From Sporomusa termitida (GTDB lineage Bacteria > Bacillota > Negativicutes > Sporomusales > Sporomusaceae), in the NCBI RefSeq assembly GCF_007641255.1, contig NZ_CP036259.1:2914001-2978000 (forward strand): a stretch of DNA of 64,000 nucleotides, in the 5' to 3' direction. The notes under the pieces were generated by a model that saw nothing but the letters and a program-made list of their open reading frames with translations, was not told where the DNA came from and made no database searches. How positions within the stretch are numbered: the first letter of the stretch is position 1; each line of letters opens with the position of its first letter. The position numbers and the translations under genes are program-made. Shown here piece after piece: positions 54,057-63,117 of this stretch.

Positions 54057-55769
54057 CTACACTTTGAACTGCTGAATTGACAGTTGCAGTTCTTCCGCTA
54101 TTTTTGCTAATGCCTGACTCGAAGCGGCAATTTCTGCCATTGAGGCGGATTGTTCCTCGGTAGCGGCAGAAACGGTCTCGGTTTGTGCTGCCGAGTCCTT
54201 ACTGCGCCCGTCAATTTCTTTTACGGCTATGACAATTTCCTGACTGCTGGCAGCCACTTGCTGGATAGCGCCGGAAATTCCCTGGACCTGCGCTGATACC
54301 TGGCTGATCAGCGCCTGAATCTGACTAAAGGCTGTGCCCGCTGTGTTTACAACTTCAGTTCCCAGCTGCACCTCCCGGTTGCCTGTCGACATGGTCGCAA
54401 CAGCCCGGTCTGTATCACTCTGAATTTTGCCAATGAGCGTGGCTATCTGCTTGGCCGCCGCCTGCGACTGCTCAGCCAGCTTGCGTACTTCTTCGGCCAC
54501 AACAGCGAAGCCGCGCCCCTGTTCGCCGGCGCGGGCCGCTTCAATAGCGGCATTGAGCGCCAGCAGGTTGGTCTGACCGGCAATACTGGCAATTGCATCG
54601 ACGATTTGGCCAATTTCCTGCGACTGCTCGCCCAGCGCCGAGACTACCCGGGCCGAGTCGCCAACTACGGTTTCCACACTGGCCATTTGCCTGATTGCCG
54701 TCGCAATGGCATTATCGCCGGCGGCGGCGGCATTGGCGGTCTGTTCCGCCATTGTGGCCACGCCGCTGGCATTTGCGGCGATCTGCTTAATACTGGCCGC
54801 CATACTTTCGACAACATTGTTGGCCGCATGAATGCCCTTAACCTGGGCTGCCGCCCCGGCGGCAACCTCTGTGATTGCACCTGCCACCTGGTTCACGGCC
54901 TGGGATGATTGTTCAGCACCGGCCGTTAATTCTTCTGATGAGGCTACCATCTGGGCTGAGGCCATTTTTATATGCTTAACCAGCCTGCTCAGGTTTTCCA
55001 CCATCACATCGAACTCAGTGGATAACCGGCCGATCTCATCCTTCGAACCCAATGCCAATTTTCTGCCAGTCAGGTTTCCAGCCGCAACTGCCTGCGTCTG
55101 CGCAACCAGCAGCCGCAACGGAGTAATAATTACCCCCGCAGTGTACCAGGCTATACAGCCGGTCAAAATCAGGGCAATTATCAGAATGACGGCCAGGGAC
55201 AGGTATGAGGCCTGCCGGCTTTGGGCGGAATTATGCAGCGTCTTCTCGGCCTCTTGCGCGGAGTAGGCTGCTAAGTCCCTAAAACTGGCATTAATCTTAT
55301 CAAAACGCCCGGCCACATTCTGAATAAACTCAGTATAGGCTTCCTGCCTTGTCCCTGCTGCAGCCAATTGCATGGTTTTTGTGAGCGGCGCCGCCGCCTC
55401 TTGTATCACCTGCATCCCGCCGGCCAGCCGTTCCTGTTCGCCTGGGCTCAGCGGCTGCTGGCTAAAAGTCTCAAGGACCGCTATATTCTCCTGCAGTAAT
55501 TCATCGAGTTTCCGGAAATCCTCTTGCGCCCGGGCCTGATCGGCCGTAGTCGTCAGCTCCAGCATCAGCGCCGTTACCTGCTGCCCCCGGAAGGCAATAT
55601 CGCCAGCTACCACCGTCTTTCCCATCTGGCGGTGAATTTCGTCGGTGTCCTGCGCGAGCTTCGTCAGATAATAGATGGCAAAAGCTCCTGCTGCCAGCTG
55701 GCACGCCAATACAACAGCGACTAAGACAGCAAATTTTTCTTTCACTGCTAAATTTCGAAACCAGTTCAA
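54057..55769 (-). CDS. Membrane methyl-accepting chemotaxis protein
   Basis: 570 residues. A first helix (about 9-33), a periplasmic four-helix-type sensor (about 34-187, [20 protein letters not shown]), a second membrane helix near 190-212, HAMP ([23 protein letters not shown]) and a cytoplasmic MCP domain with the tip [20 protein letters not shown] and a C-terminal coiled coil. Four-helix-bundle MCPs usually sense small organic acids or aromatic compounds. The ligand is unknown, but the genes around it suggest aromatic substrates. Confidence 0.92.
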   Translation of the reverse strand: MNWFRNLAVKEKFAVLVAVVLACQLAAGAFAIYYLTKLAQDTDEIHRQMGKTVVAGDIAFRGQQVTALMLELTTTADQARAQEDFRKLDELLQENIAVLETFSQQPLSPGEQERLAGGMQVIQEAAAPLTKTMQLAAAGTRQEAYTEFIQNVAGRFDKINASFRDLAAYSAQEAEKTLHNSAQSRQASYLSLAVILIIALILTGCIAWYTAGVIITPLRLLVAQTQAVAAGNLTGRKLALGSKDEIGRLSTEFDVMVENLSRLVKHIKMASAQMVASSEELTAGAEQSSQAVNQVAGAITEVAAGAAAQVKGIHAANNVVESMAASIKQIAANASGVATMAEQTANAAAAGDNAIATAIRQMASVETVVGDSARVVSALGEQSQEIGQIVDAIASIAGQTNLLALNAAIEAARAGEQGRGFAVVAEEVRKLAEQSQAAAKQIATLIGKIQSDTDRAVATMSTGNREVQLGTEVVNTAGTAFSQIQALISQVSAQVQGISGAIQQVAASSQEIVIAVKEIDGRSKDSAAQTETVSAATEEQSASMAEIAASSQALAKIAEELQLSIQQFKV

Positions 55770-55808
55770 TCACTTGCCCCCTAATATTGTACTTTATTTT
55801 TAATAGCA

Positions 55809-55853
55809 AATAAAATTATCCCGTGCTCATTGTGATCACGGGATAATTTATTA
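55809..55853 (-). terminator. Hairpin between URO-D and MCP genes
   Basis: Nearly perfect arms with core ATTATCCCGTG / CACGGGATAAT, as in 50389-50431, followed on the minus strand by TTTGCTATTA. Ends the URO-D transcript at 55923. Confidence 0.7.
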
Positions 55854-55922
55854 CAATGGCAACATTAATTAATTCTCAGTAGCGGCAGATAAGGTTATAG
55901 CCAAAAAGCCCATCCCATGGAA

Positions 55923-57062
55923 TCAATTATAGCGTCCGTACTTTTCCACTGCATCGAAGTAAGCTTTCATGTTCTCGTTTTTTGCGTTCATAGGGACGCA
56001 GCAGCCTGAGGAATAGATAAAGCCACCGTCTTTGCCCACGACGGTAATCAGTTTCTTGGCGTAGGCGTCGACATCAGCAACCGAGCCTATCGTCAGCAAT
56101 GCCGCCGGCACATCCCCCATAATGGCACAATGGCCGCCCAATATTTCTTTGGCCTTAAAAATATCGGTATCGCCATCAAGCTGCAAAACGAATTTTTTGG
56201 CAGGCAGCTCTAAGAAATATTCGAGGTTTTTGGTCCAGTCTGAATCACAATGGAGTATGGGGACAATATCCTTCTCAGCCAAGCCGTTGACCAGGCGTTT
56301 CATAATTGGCAGCAATAATTTTTCGAATCTTTTCAGGGATATCCATTGGGCACTGCTGCGGGAATCACCGATAAAAGTACGCCTGATACCGATTTGATCG
56401 GCCTGGGCTGCCAGGATGCTGATCATATCGTCGGTGGTAACCTCCAGTGCCTGATATACTTTATCGGGGATTCTAAACATATCTTTGAAAAAGCACTCCA
56501 TAGAGCGGGTCATTGATAAAACATCAGGCGCCGACCCGCCGAGAATTCCCCAGGTGGAACTCTGCCCGCGGCGGGCTGTACGCTGGTTTTCATCGGCAAG
56601 CAATTTACCTTTCTCGATCATCGCCTGCAGCATTTCCTCGGGGTTTGTGCCAAAAGCAACCTCGTTGAATTTTGTCACATACGCCAGCAGGCCTTTTTCT
56701 ATCAGCAGGTCATAATCAGCCTGCGTTGTAATCTCGACCTCGTGCATCTGGAAAGAGGCATTGTCCGGCAGCTCGGTGCCAGGCATCTTGGTCCGCATAA
56801 GGCCGACCTTCTTCATCAGCGGGGCATAACGCTCACACATAATGAAAGGGTTGCTATCCCAGACCGGAAAGGCCTCATAAACCTTATCAATCGCATTCAT
56901 GCATTTTTCCCAGTCCCACATAAACTCTTTATTGGTAATACCGGCAAACTGACCCGCATACTGGTCAATCATGGGGGCACATACCACCCGGTCCACCGGC
57001 TCAAGGTTGATTGTGGCCACAAGTCTTTCTTCTGCTGTCATAACATCTTTTTTTGCTGTCAT
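55923..57062 (-). CDS. Divergent uroporphyrinogen-decarboxylase-family protein
   Basis: 379 residues from the ATG at 57062 (GAGGTG upstream; a GTG at 57071 is possible). Same fold as the other URO-D genes but more diverged: PVDRVVCAPM instead of DRTPVV, HCDSDW instead of HIDSNW, and SGCCVPMNAKNEN near the end. The His-Cys pair in HCDSD could bind metal. It follows the URO-D gene at 57178-58284 by 115 bp and is likely in the same transcript. Substrate unknown. Confidence 0.85.
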   Translation of the reverse strand: MTAKKDVMTAEERLVATINLEPVDRVVCAPMIDQYAGQFAGITNKEFMWDWEKCMNAIDKVYEAFPVWDSNPFIMCERYAPLMKKVGLMRTKMPGTELPDNASFQMHEVEITTQADYDLLIEKGLLAYVTKFNEVAFGTNPEEMLQAMIEKGKLLADENQRTARRGQSSTWGILGGSAPDVLSMTRSMECFFKDMFRIPDKVYQALEVTTDDMISILAAQADQIGIRRTFIGDSRSSAQWISLKRFEKLLLPIMKRLVNGLAEKDIVPILHCDSDWTKNLEYFLELPAKKFVLQLDGDTDIFKAKEILGGHCAIMGDVPAALLTIGSVADVDAYAKKLITVVGKDGGFIYSSGCCVPMNAKNENMKAYFDAVEKYGRYN

Positions 57063-57177
57063 TTGTTCCACCTCGCAACAGTAGTTTTATCTTTCAGTTA
57101 ATATGATACCGGAAAAATTACCGCTTGGGAAATTGATTCTCCTTATTGCACCGATTTATAAATAAAATTCTCAGCGA

Positions 57178-58284
57178 TTATTTGCCGGTTGCAGCCGCAA
57201 TCATGGCCTTGACATTTTCCACTTTCGCGTTTACCGGTACGGCGCAGCCTGATGCCAGAATAAAGCCTGGCCCCATATCCTTGATCAATTTTGTACTGTA
57301 ATTATATACATCGTCCGGTGTTCCCAGGGTAAACAGGGCTGCCGGCACATCCCCCTTAATACACATCCGGCTGCCGAGAACCTCCTTTATTTTGTAAATA
57401 TTGGTGGCTCCGTCTGTTTCAAACACGCATTTACCGACCGGAAAATCCTTAAAGTATTCTAAATCACGTTCCCAGTTGGAATCAATATGGAAATTAATGA
57501 CCGCCCCTTCTTCGATAATTACGTCAGCTACCTGTTTTAAATATTTCCAGACGAACCGTTCCCACAGCTTCCGCGAAAAGAATTCGCTCGCGCCCCGGGC
57601 CGGCGATATGAATACATATGTGGAATTGGTCGCGCGGATCTGTTGGCGCATATTAACCAGAACCTCGGCTTGGATGACATCCAGCACAGCCTCGACCTTA
57701 TCGGCCCGCTTATACAGGTCCTGAATGAATTTAGGCATGGAACGCCCGCCGCTAAGCAGCTCATTAACCAGATTGATAACAAGCGGGGAATACACCACAT
57801 AACCGGCATCTTCAAAGTTTTTTACCATTTGCGGGGTATCTGCCAGTTCCGCCATAATCGAATCAAACTGCACATTAAGCCGGTTAACCACATACTCCTG
57901 CATAAAAGGGGTCCAGCCCTTATTTAAAATGGTGTCGTAATCCTCAACTGTCATGACCTCTTTTTCATCTAGCTGCCATACCACATCGTCAGCCAAATCC
58001 CGCCCCGGCAGCTTAATATTGGTCATAAATCCTAAAGGGAACAGAAGGGCGGCCGCAAACGCCGAATCAAACCCGTCTATATCGCCCAGGTCTTTTATGG
58101 ATTCCACCATTACTTTGTTGGAAGCTTTTAAGCTTGAACAAAAATCAGATAGCTTAACCCCCATATGTGTGGCACAAAAACCATCAGCCAGGGTAACGAC
58201 CGGCGTTCGATCCGTTTTTTCCAGTGCTACCGCTTTTCGTATTCGCTCTTTGCGTTCCTGCAGCAATTCTTGCGGTATTTTCAT
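57178..58284 (-). CDS. Uroporphyrinogen-decarboxylase-family (methyltransferase-like) protein
   Basis: 368 residues, same length as and very similar to 2762-3868 and to the partial gene at 63118; the ATG has AGGGGGAG upstream. Shared segments: DRTPVVTLADGFCATHMGVK, ARGASEFFSRKLWERF, FHIDSNWERDLEYF, MCIKGDVPAALFTLGTPDDVYNYS and GPGFILASGC. Three close copies in one window suggest family expansion for different substrates. Preceded by an element shared with the second symporter. Confidence 0.87.
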   Translation of the reverse strand: MKIPQELLQERKERIRKAVALEKTDRTPVVTLADGFCATHMGVKLSDFCSSLKASNKVMVESIKDLGDIDGFDSAFAAALLFPLGFMTNIKLPGRDLADDVVWQLDEKEVMTVEDYDTILNKGWTPFMQEYVVNRLNVQFDSIMAELADTPQMVKNFEDAGYVVYSPLVINLVNELLSGGRSMPKFIQDLYKRADKVEAVLDVIQAEVLVNMRQQIRATNSTYVFISPARGASEFFSRKLWERFVWKYLKQVADVIIEEGAVINFHIDSNWERDLEYFKDFPVGKCVFETDGATNIYKIKEVLGSRMCIKGDVPAALFTLGTPDDVYNYSTKLIKDMGPGFILASGCAVPVNAKVENVKAMIAAATGK

Positions 58285-58778
58285 GTTTTGCTCCCCCTAA
58301 CATGTTAGTTAATGACACTGACCTCAAAATTTCTATTATCTGCATGCAAACAGTAAGCAGCAATATATATATTATAATAAACCGTAATAGATTCAGATGG
58401 AAATTCACTTTTCTCATTGCAGCAATAAAAAAAAACAATACTTTTATGCTATAATAGAGAAAATCAAAAAATGCCCTTTTCTAAAATGGGCTGCAATGCT
58501 GCATAACCGGCTTGGGCCAGAGCTGTAAAGCTGCACCCGTGACACCGCCGGCAGCGACTAAAGAGCCGGCAGCACCAGACCGCCAATGTAAACGAAGACG
58601 GCAACCCGCCCGGCCTAAATGGCGGCCCGGTCTTCCCCCCGTGGGCGTCCCTGCAATTTCAGTATTCTTTAGTATGCTCATGGAACAGCCGCGTGATGCG
58701 TATATTCAGCCTGGGCGGCAAGAGCGAAGGTGCCGCACCTGATTGAGTAAGCAGTCCCCTGCCTGCGCCTAAAATCAA
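58285..58778. promoter_or_regulatory. Upstream region of URO-D gene with shared element
   Basis: About 500 bp with no gene. The stretch 58365-58444 matches 53894-53969 (TATAATAAACC, ATGGAAATTCAC, CTCATTGCAGCAATAA) and lies 80 bp upstream of the URO-D start. The rest (58480-58740) is GC-rich with no recognised signal. Confidence 0.5.
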
Positions 58779-58885
58779 CGATGAAAAAATGCATCATATT
58801 CGATGCATTTTTTCATCGACTGTGGCTTAGCTAACGCTAGCCAACAACAACATTTAGCTGGAAAATGTGATGATAAAATTCATCA
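58779..58885. promoter_or_regulatory. Three-site dyad array (enhancer) for P8
   Basis: Dyads at 58779-58796 and 58801-58818 (distal pair 22 bp apart, together a perfect 17-bp-arm hairpin) and 58868-58885 (proximal, 39 bp before the box and 67 bp from the near distal site). Same layout as at the other loci. Confidence 0.75.
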
Positions 58886-58923
58886 AAAAGAAATAATAGG
58901 CAGGCTTATTGTTTAAATACTGC

Positions 58924-58939
58924 TTGGCACAGTTCTTGC
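58924..58939 (+). promoter_or_regulatory. Sigma-54 promoter box P8
   Basis: Plus strand TTGGCACAGTTCTTGC, full -24/-12 consensus, almost identical to P4. The next gene downstream is the LysR at 59093; no other frame of note follows within 150 bp. Confidence 0.82.
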
Positions 58940-59092
58940 TTTAAATATTATTAGATAAATACAGGAAGAGAATAATCCCAAGAACTGTTCATCACAACTC
59001 ACTGTTTTGCGCCATTGCAAACGTCGGCATTGCAGCATAATTTACTCAATATTCTCACATTTTTCCATATATTCTTAATTTAGGAGGAGTTT

Positions 59093-60121
59093 ATGGATAT
59101 TCGGCAATTGGAAATATTCATCTGTGTCGCAGAGCGGTTAAATTTTACCGAAGCCGCCAGGCACTTATATCTCACCCAATCAGCAGTAAGTTTACAAATT
59201 GCAGATTTAGAAAAGCAGCTTGATGTCAAACTGTTTGCGAGAAATTCCCATTCCGTCCAGATAACAGAAGCCGGTCAGGTTTTTCTGAAAGAGGCAAAAT
59301 TTATTATTGCCGCCTCAGAAGAAGCCATAAAAAAAGCCCGCCATACCGCTTCCGGTTTTGCCGGTACTATAAAAATCGGTTTTTTAGAATCGCATACGAA
59401 ACACTATTTGCCTAAGTTAGTCAAAGACTTTCGCAGCTCCTATCCGAAAATCAGATTAATATTAACGCAATTTGATTGGGGCAGTCTGAACCTGGCATTA
59501 GAGCGGGGTGAGGTGGATATCGGCCTGACGATGTCGGTTGCCTTGCAAAACACGCCCAAAGTCGTCTGGCAAACACTCTACCGGGATGTCGAGTGTTTTG
59601 TAATGCCTAATGACCACCCGTTGGCCAATGAGCCGCACTTGGATTTAGCCGTTGTATCCCGGGAACCTTTTGTTGTTCTTAATCGGGAGGTTGCGCCCTG
59701 CCCTTATGACTTTACCTTGCGCCTATGTGTCAACAGGGGCTTTACCCCTAACTTTGTGGAACGTCCCTTTTTGACCGAGATTTTACTTACGCTGGTTGAG
59801 TCTGGCGAAGGCATCGCCATTCTCCCCTATTTCACCACCAAACCTTATGCCAGTCCCAATCTTCGGTTTCTTAAACTGGAAGGCGATGATGCGCAGGTTG
59901 AGATGGTTGCATCCTGGAAACGAACAAATCGAAATCCGGCAATCCCCCTGTTTCTTAACAAAGCCAAAAGTGCGATTCGGTTTTTCCAAAATAGTATGGG
60001 GCTGCCGCCCTGTAGCGACAGCGATAATGATATCTTTCCCCCACCCCTTGAGTCACCGCTTTGGAACCGTCAGGAGTCAGGAGGTTCTGCAGGTGTTAAA
60101 TTAAGCGTTAATTGCAGATAG
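59093..60121 (+). CDS. LysR-type transcriptional regulator, sigma-54 box upstream
   Basis: 342 residues, longer than the other LysR proteins here by an acidic and polar C-terminal tail (CSDSDNDIFPPPLESPLW...). ATG with TAGGAGGAG upstream. Winged helix MDIRQLEIFICVAE, QSAVSLQIADLEKQLDVKLF, effector domain after residue 90. It stands 153 bp after a sigma-54 box with a three-dyad array, an unusual promoter type for a LysR gene. It may itself be a member of the aromatic regulon. Confidence 0.92.
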   Translation: MDIRQLEIFICVAERLNFTEAARHLYLTQSAVSLQIADLEKQLDVKLFARNSHSVQITEAGQVFLKEAKFIIAASEEAIKKARHTASGFAGTIKIGFLESHTKHYLPKLVKDFRSSYPKIRLILTQFDWGSLNLALERGEVDIGLTMSVALQNTPKVVWQTLYRDVECFVMPNDHPLANEPHLDLAVVSREPFVVLNREVAPCPYDFTLRLCVNRGFTPNFVERPFLTEILLTLVESGEGIAILPYFTTKPYASPNLRFLKLEGDDAQVEMVASWKRTNRNPAIPLFLNKAKSAIRFFQNSMGLPPCSDSDNDIFPPPLESPLWNRQESGGSAGVKLSVNCR

Positions 60122-60169
60122 CCTGCAAAAAATCTTGACATAACGATTGTCTTATACTTAAATTCCGCA

Positions 60170-60201
60170 AGAAGCATGGACCTGCCAGAGTCCATGCTTC
60201 T
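60170..60201. terminator. Bidirectional hairpin between LysR and DUF1638 gene
   Basis: Perfect 12-bp arms AGAAGCATGGAC / GTCCATGCTTCT with an 8-nt loop, GTTTTA after it on the plus strand. Confidence 0.7.
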
Positions 60202-60204
60202 GTT

Positions 60205-60939
60205 TTATGCGTTCGGGGCTGGTGTGCCGGGCGGCAGGCTGCAATCCGCCTGTTTGCCAAACAGATGCTCCATCGCAATGGTCTCCCCCGGGTTTATGAC
60301 GATAAAATCCTGATCCCAGGGGCCGGACAAAAATTTACGCAGGTAATCCAGAGTTCCGGGAATAACCTCACATTTTAGCTGCAGGAAGTCGGCATGCACC
60401 TGGGCTTTCGCCATCAGTTCAGCCAGCGGAAATTCACCTGTATCAATTAAGCCTATTCTTTTATAGTGCTTAAAGGTAACGCGTAATATCTTATCCGCCT
60501 TTTCCCGGCCATACCGCCTGATTGTCCGCTCGTATTCTTCAAATATGGTTCTCTCCATTTGTTCCCAGCTGGTAAGCCAGCCGCTGGACAAGAAATAGGT
60601 TGGCATTGTTCTTTGCACTTCGGCCCGTTTTTGCTGCGAGCCAAGCAGCATAGTTATGCAGTCGTCGGCCCGGGGGATAATCAGCCTGAACCCTTTCGGC
60701 TTAAGACCTAAAATAGCATTGCCGCAATAGCCCATCACTACCAGGACCTGGTCTACGTTGCTGACCCGGTTCAAAACCTCCTGCAGAACCCCCCTCAGCT
60801 TATCCGGTTCATTGTGCAGAGCCGATTCCAGATAAATTACGGGAAAACCACAGTCTGTTTGTTGAATAACCTTATCAACCTCGGCCTGAATGGTACGGCA
60901 AGTAATGATCAGAGACTTCATCCCCTGCTGCCGGTTCAT
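60205..60939 (-). CDS. DUF1638-family protein
   Basis: 244 residues from the ATG at 60939, with GAGGAG, 1 bp after the DUF2284 stop. Family of unknown function, often beside methyltransferase and corrinoid genes. Pattern includes MKSLIITCRTIQAEVDKV, VVMGYCGNAILGL, IIPRADDCITMLLGS and PTYFLSSGWL. A Cys-rich metal site is suggested by the Cys in ITCR, GYCGN and ADDC. The long open frame to 61146 is shadow of the upstream gene. Confidence 0.85.
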   Translation of the reverse strand: MNRQQGMKSLIITCRTIQAEVDKVIQQTDCGFPVIYLESALHNEPDKLRGVLQEVLNRVSNVDQVLVVMGYCGNAILGLKPKGFRLIIPRADDCITMLLGSQQKRAEVQRTMPTYFLSSGWLTSWEQMERTIFEEYERTIRRYGREKADKILRVTFKHYKRIGLIDTGEFPLAELMAKAQVHADFLQLKCEVIPGTLDYLRKFLSGPWDQDFIVINPGETIAMEHLFGKQADCSLPPGTPAPNA

Positions 60940-60940
60940 C

Positions 60941-61507
60941 TTAACGCTCCTCTGCCAGATTAAACAGTATAAGCCCGACATACGATACGGTGTTCTTGCC
61001 ATTGTAATAAGGAATCCCACAGGTTTTTTCCAGGTTGATGACATCAATCCCATAGGCTTCCACCGAGGCAAACGCTTCCTCCGGAAACCGGCACGGTTTA
61101 TTATCCAGATAGGCGCATCTTTCACAATACTCACAGGCACCGGCATTTAAAGGCAGAATTCCTTGCAGCTTGTAATCTTTCTTAACCCGGTCTAACAGCT
61201 CTCTGAATACCCCATCATGAATTTTTTTCGCCGCCACCATGCCGTTCCAGTCAAACGAGCTTTTCATTTGGTGGACAGTTTGAAACAAGAGCCCGTATTT
61301 ATACTGGCAGGCCTGGGCTTTTAATTCGGCAAACGGCCCGACAGCAGGGGGACAGACCCAATTCGTATTATATTTCCGGCATACATTCTGCTCACAGGCT
61401 TTTCTAAAATCCTCAACAAATTTGATTTTGGCTACTTCGGCAATCGCCGCATGGTCAGCCTTGGAATCTAACGCTGCCTGCACTAAATCACTAAAAATTG
61501 GTACCAT
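60941..61507 (-). CDS. DUF2284-family putative metal-binding protein
   Basis: 188 residues, ATG near TAGGAGG. Cys spacing CRKYNTNWVCPPAVGP in the first half and ACEYCERCAYLDNKPCRFPEE in the second are typical of DUF2284, annotated as predicted metal-binding. Translationally coupled to the DUF1638 gene. With the URO-D genes it forms a set common in methylotrophic anaerobes; the chemistry is not known. Confidence 0.88.
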   Translation of the reverse strand: MVPIFSDLVQAALDSKADHAAIAEVAKIKFVEDFRKACEQNVCRKYNTNWVCPPAVGPFAELKAQACQYKYGLLFQTVHQMKSSFDWNGMVAAKKIHDGVFRELLDRVKKDYKLQGILPLNAGACEYCERCAYLDNKPCRFPEEAFASVEAYGIDVINLEKTCGIPYYNGKNTVSYVGLILFNLAEER

Positions 61508-61576
61508 ATTTTACCTCCTAGACGCAATAGCCAATGATGCAAAAAAATTTACTATACAGATGCTGTAAACAGGTAA

Positions 61577-61601
61577 AGAAGACTGCCGGGGGCAATCTTC
61601 T
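61577..61601 (-). terminator. Terminator of the second porin
   Basis: GAAGATTGCC-CCC-GGCAGTCTTC on the minus strand (one mismatch) followed by TTTACC, about 100 bp after the porin stop. Confidence 0.6.
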
Positions 61602-61703
61602 CCCTTATATATATATCTAGATATAGAGTAGCGGATAACCCCTGCGCTGTCAATATTTTTATACTATTCTTTCAATTAAATCACTTTTTCTTCGCCGGCC
61701 GCT

Positions 61704-63062
61704 TTAGAAGAAAAAGTCCAGTTCGGCTTTCACAGTATTTAATTTGCCGGTATGAATACCGTCCGTTGCTTTCAGGGATGAAGCCCAAAACATGATGCCG
61801 ACATTTTTATCCACCATTACCATACCGCTTAGTTCAGGGCCTTCCAGCCCCCAGTCATACTTTGAAACCCAATAATTATCAGGGGCGATTGAGGATTTTG
61901 CCTCCGCCCGGATATACCGGGCCGTAAGGCCATAAGAGCCGGGTTTGGTTAACTCAGCCCGTTTGTAGTTAAGACCGGCTATGTAGGCTTTGTTCTGATT
62001 GGGCGCATTTGATTGCCCAAAAGCAGCAAATAATTGCAGATCTTTGGCAATAATCTTATCCGCACCAATTTCCCACAGCCTGATGCGATCGGCAAAGACC
62101 TTGGCGTCGGCACCGTCACTGGTTAGGTGATGATAGGCAGCTTTAACATTAGCATCCCCGGCCAGCGCTGTATTAAACTCCAGGGCCGCATAGCGGTTAT
62201 CGGTTGTGGAGGAAATAATGTACGGATTCGTCGCATTGCCGGCCCAGCTCTGTCTGAAATACCCGTAAGTCAATATTGTTTTCGATTTTTCGCCCACAGC
62301 GAACTGCACACCCTCCACGCCTTTTCGTCCCGGGGCCACCATCAGGCCATAGGCAGCTCCATAATCAAATTTGCCGGCCTTAACCGTGGTAGCGCCCACA
62401 AGGCCCTCCGCATACATCTGACCATAACGCTGGCTGGCGCTCACGGAACCATCGGCCGCACCACCGTTTGACCAATAGCCGCCGCTCCGGAAATCCCTGA
62501 CGGCTTCATCTTCAATTTTTACCTGCCATTTATCATTGACCTTGTAATTAATGTACAAATCAATGCCCAGTGCCGGATAATGGCCATCGCGGGGATGCGG
62601 GGTGTCGCCGGTCAGGCCGGTGCTGTTTTTAAAATCGCCGCTGTTATCCCAGACCTGCTCTGACAGGTGAAGGAAACCGTTGAAAGTTAATTTATCACTC
62701 TTCTTTTCCACGGCTTCCATCCGCACGCCCAGGCTGTTCAGTTCATTGGTAAACTCAGTTGCAAGTTTGTCAATCAGGGCTTTGTCTTCCGCACCGGCTT
62801 TTTCCGCATTCCACACGGCTCTCGCCACCATCTGCGCCATCTCATAGCGGGTAACTGTCCGTTCACCCTGGAAGCTGCCGGTACCGTCACCGTCAATCAA
62901 GCCTTCCTGTTTTAACTTGTTCACTGCCTCATAGGCCCAATGCTTGGCAGGAACATCACCAAAAGGGTTGGGAGCGGCCGCCAGCGCGCTGGCGGTAAAA
63001 CCAGCTAAAGCGGCAAACGTCAGGGTAGCCAACAGTTTTTTCTTTAAGCTGTCCTTATTCAT
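61704..63062 (-). CDS. SLH-domain outer-membrane porin, second copy
   Basis: 452 residues from the ATG at 63062 (MNKDSLKKK, AAAGGTGGG upstream); an open frame reaches 63197 but overlaps the next gene. Signal peptide about 1-28 (ALAAAPN cleavage zone), SLH domain about 31-82 (FGDVPAKHWAYEAVNKLKQEG, TRYEMAQMVARAV), a linker (NSLGVRMEAVEKKSDK), then a beta-barrel ending LDFFF. Clearly diverged from the copy at 50478. It lies next to URO-D and DUF genes and may admit their substrate. Confidence 0.92.
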   Translation of the reverse strand: MNKDSLKKKLLATLTFAALAGFTASALAAAPNPFGDVPAKHWAYEAVNKLKQEGLIDGDGTGSFQGERTVTRYEMAQMVARAVWNAEKAGAEDKALIDKLATEFTNELNSLGVRMEAVEKKSDKLTFNGFLHLSEQVWDNSGDFKNSTGLTGDTPHPRDGHYPALGIDLYINYKVNDKWQVKIEDEAVRDFRSGGYWSNGGAADGSVSASQRYGQMYAEGLVGATTVKAGKFDYGAAYGLMVAPGRKGVEGVQFAVGEKSKTILTYGYFRQSWAGNATNPYIISSTTDNRYAALEFNTALAGDANVKAAYHHLTSDGADAKVFADRIRLWEIGADKIIAKDLQLFAAFGQSNAPNQNKAYIAGLNYKRAELTKPGSYGLTARYIRAEAKSSIAPDNYWVSKYDWGLEGPELSGMVMVDKNVGIMFWASSLKATDGIHTGKLNTVKAELDFFF

Positions 63063-63117
63063 ATTTTTCCCACCTTTAACTTCTTGCTTTTTTATCTCTC
63101 TATAATAACCGTCAGCC

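Noticed and set aside
58779-58818. Perfect hairpin with a T6 run, first read as a terminator
   Set aside because: No gene ends before it on either strand; its two halves are the distal enhancer dyads of P8.
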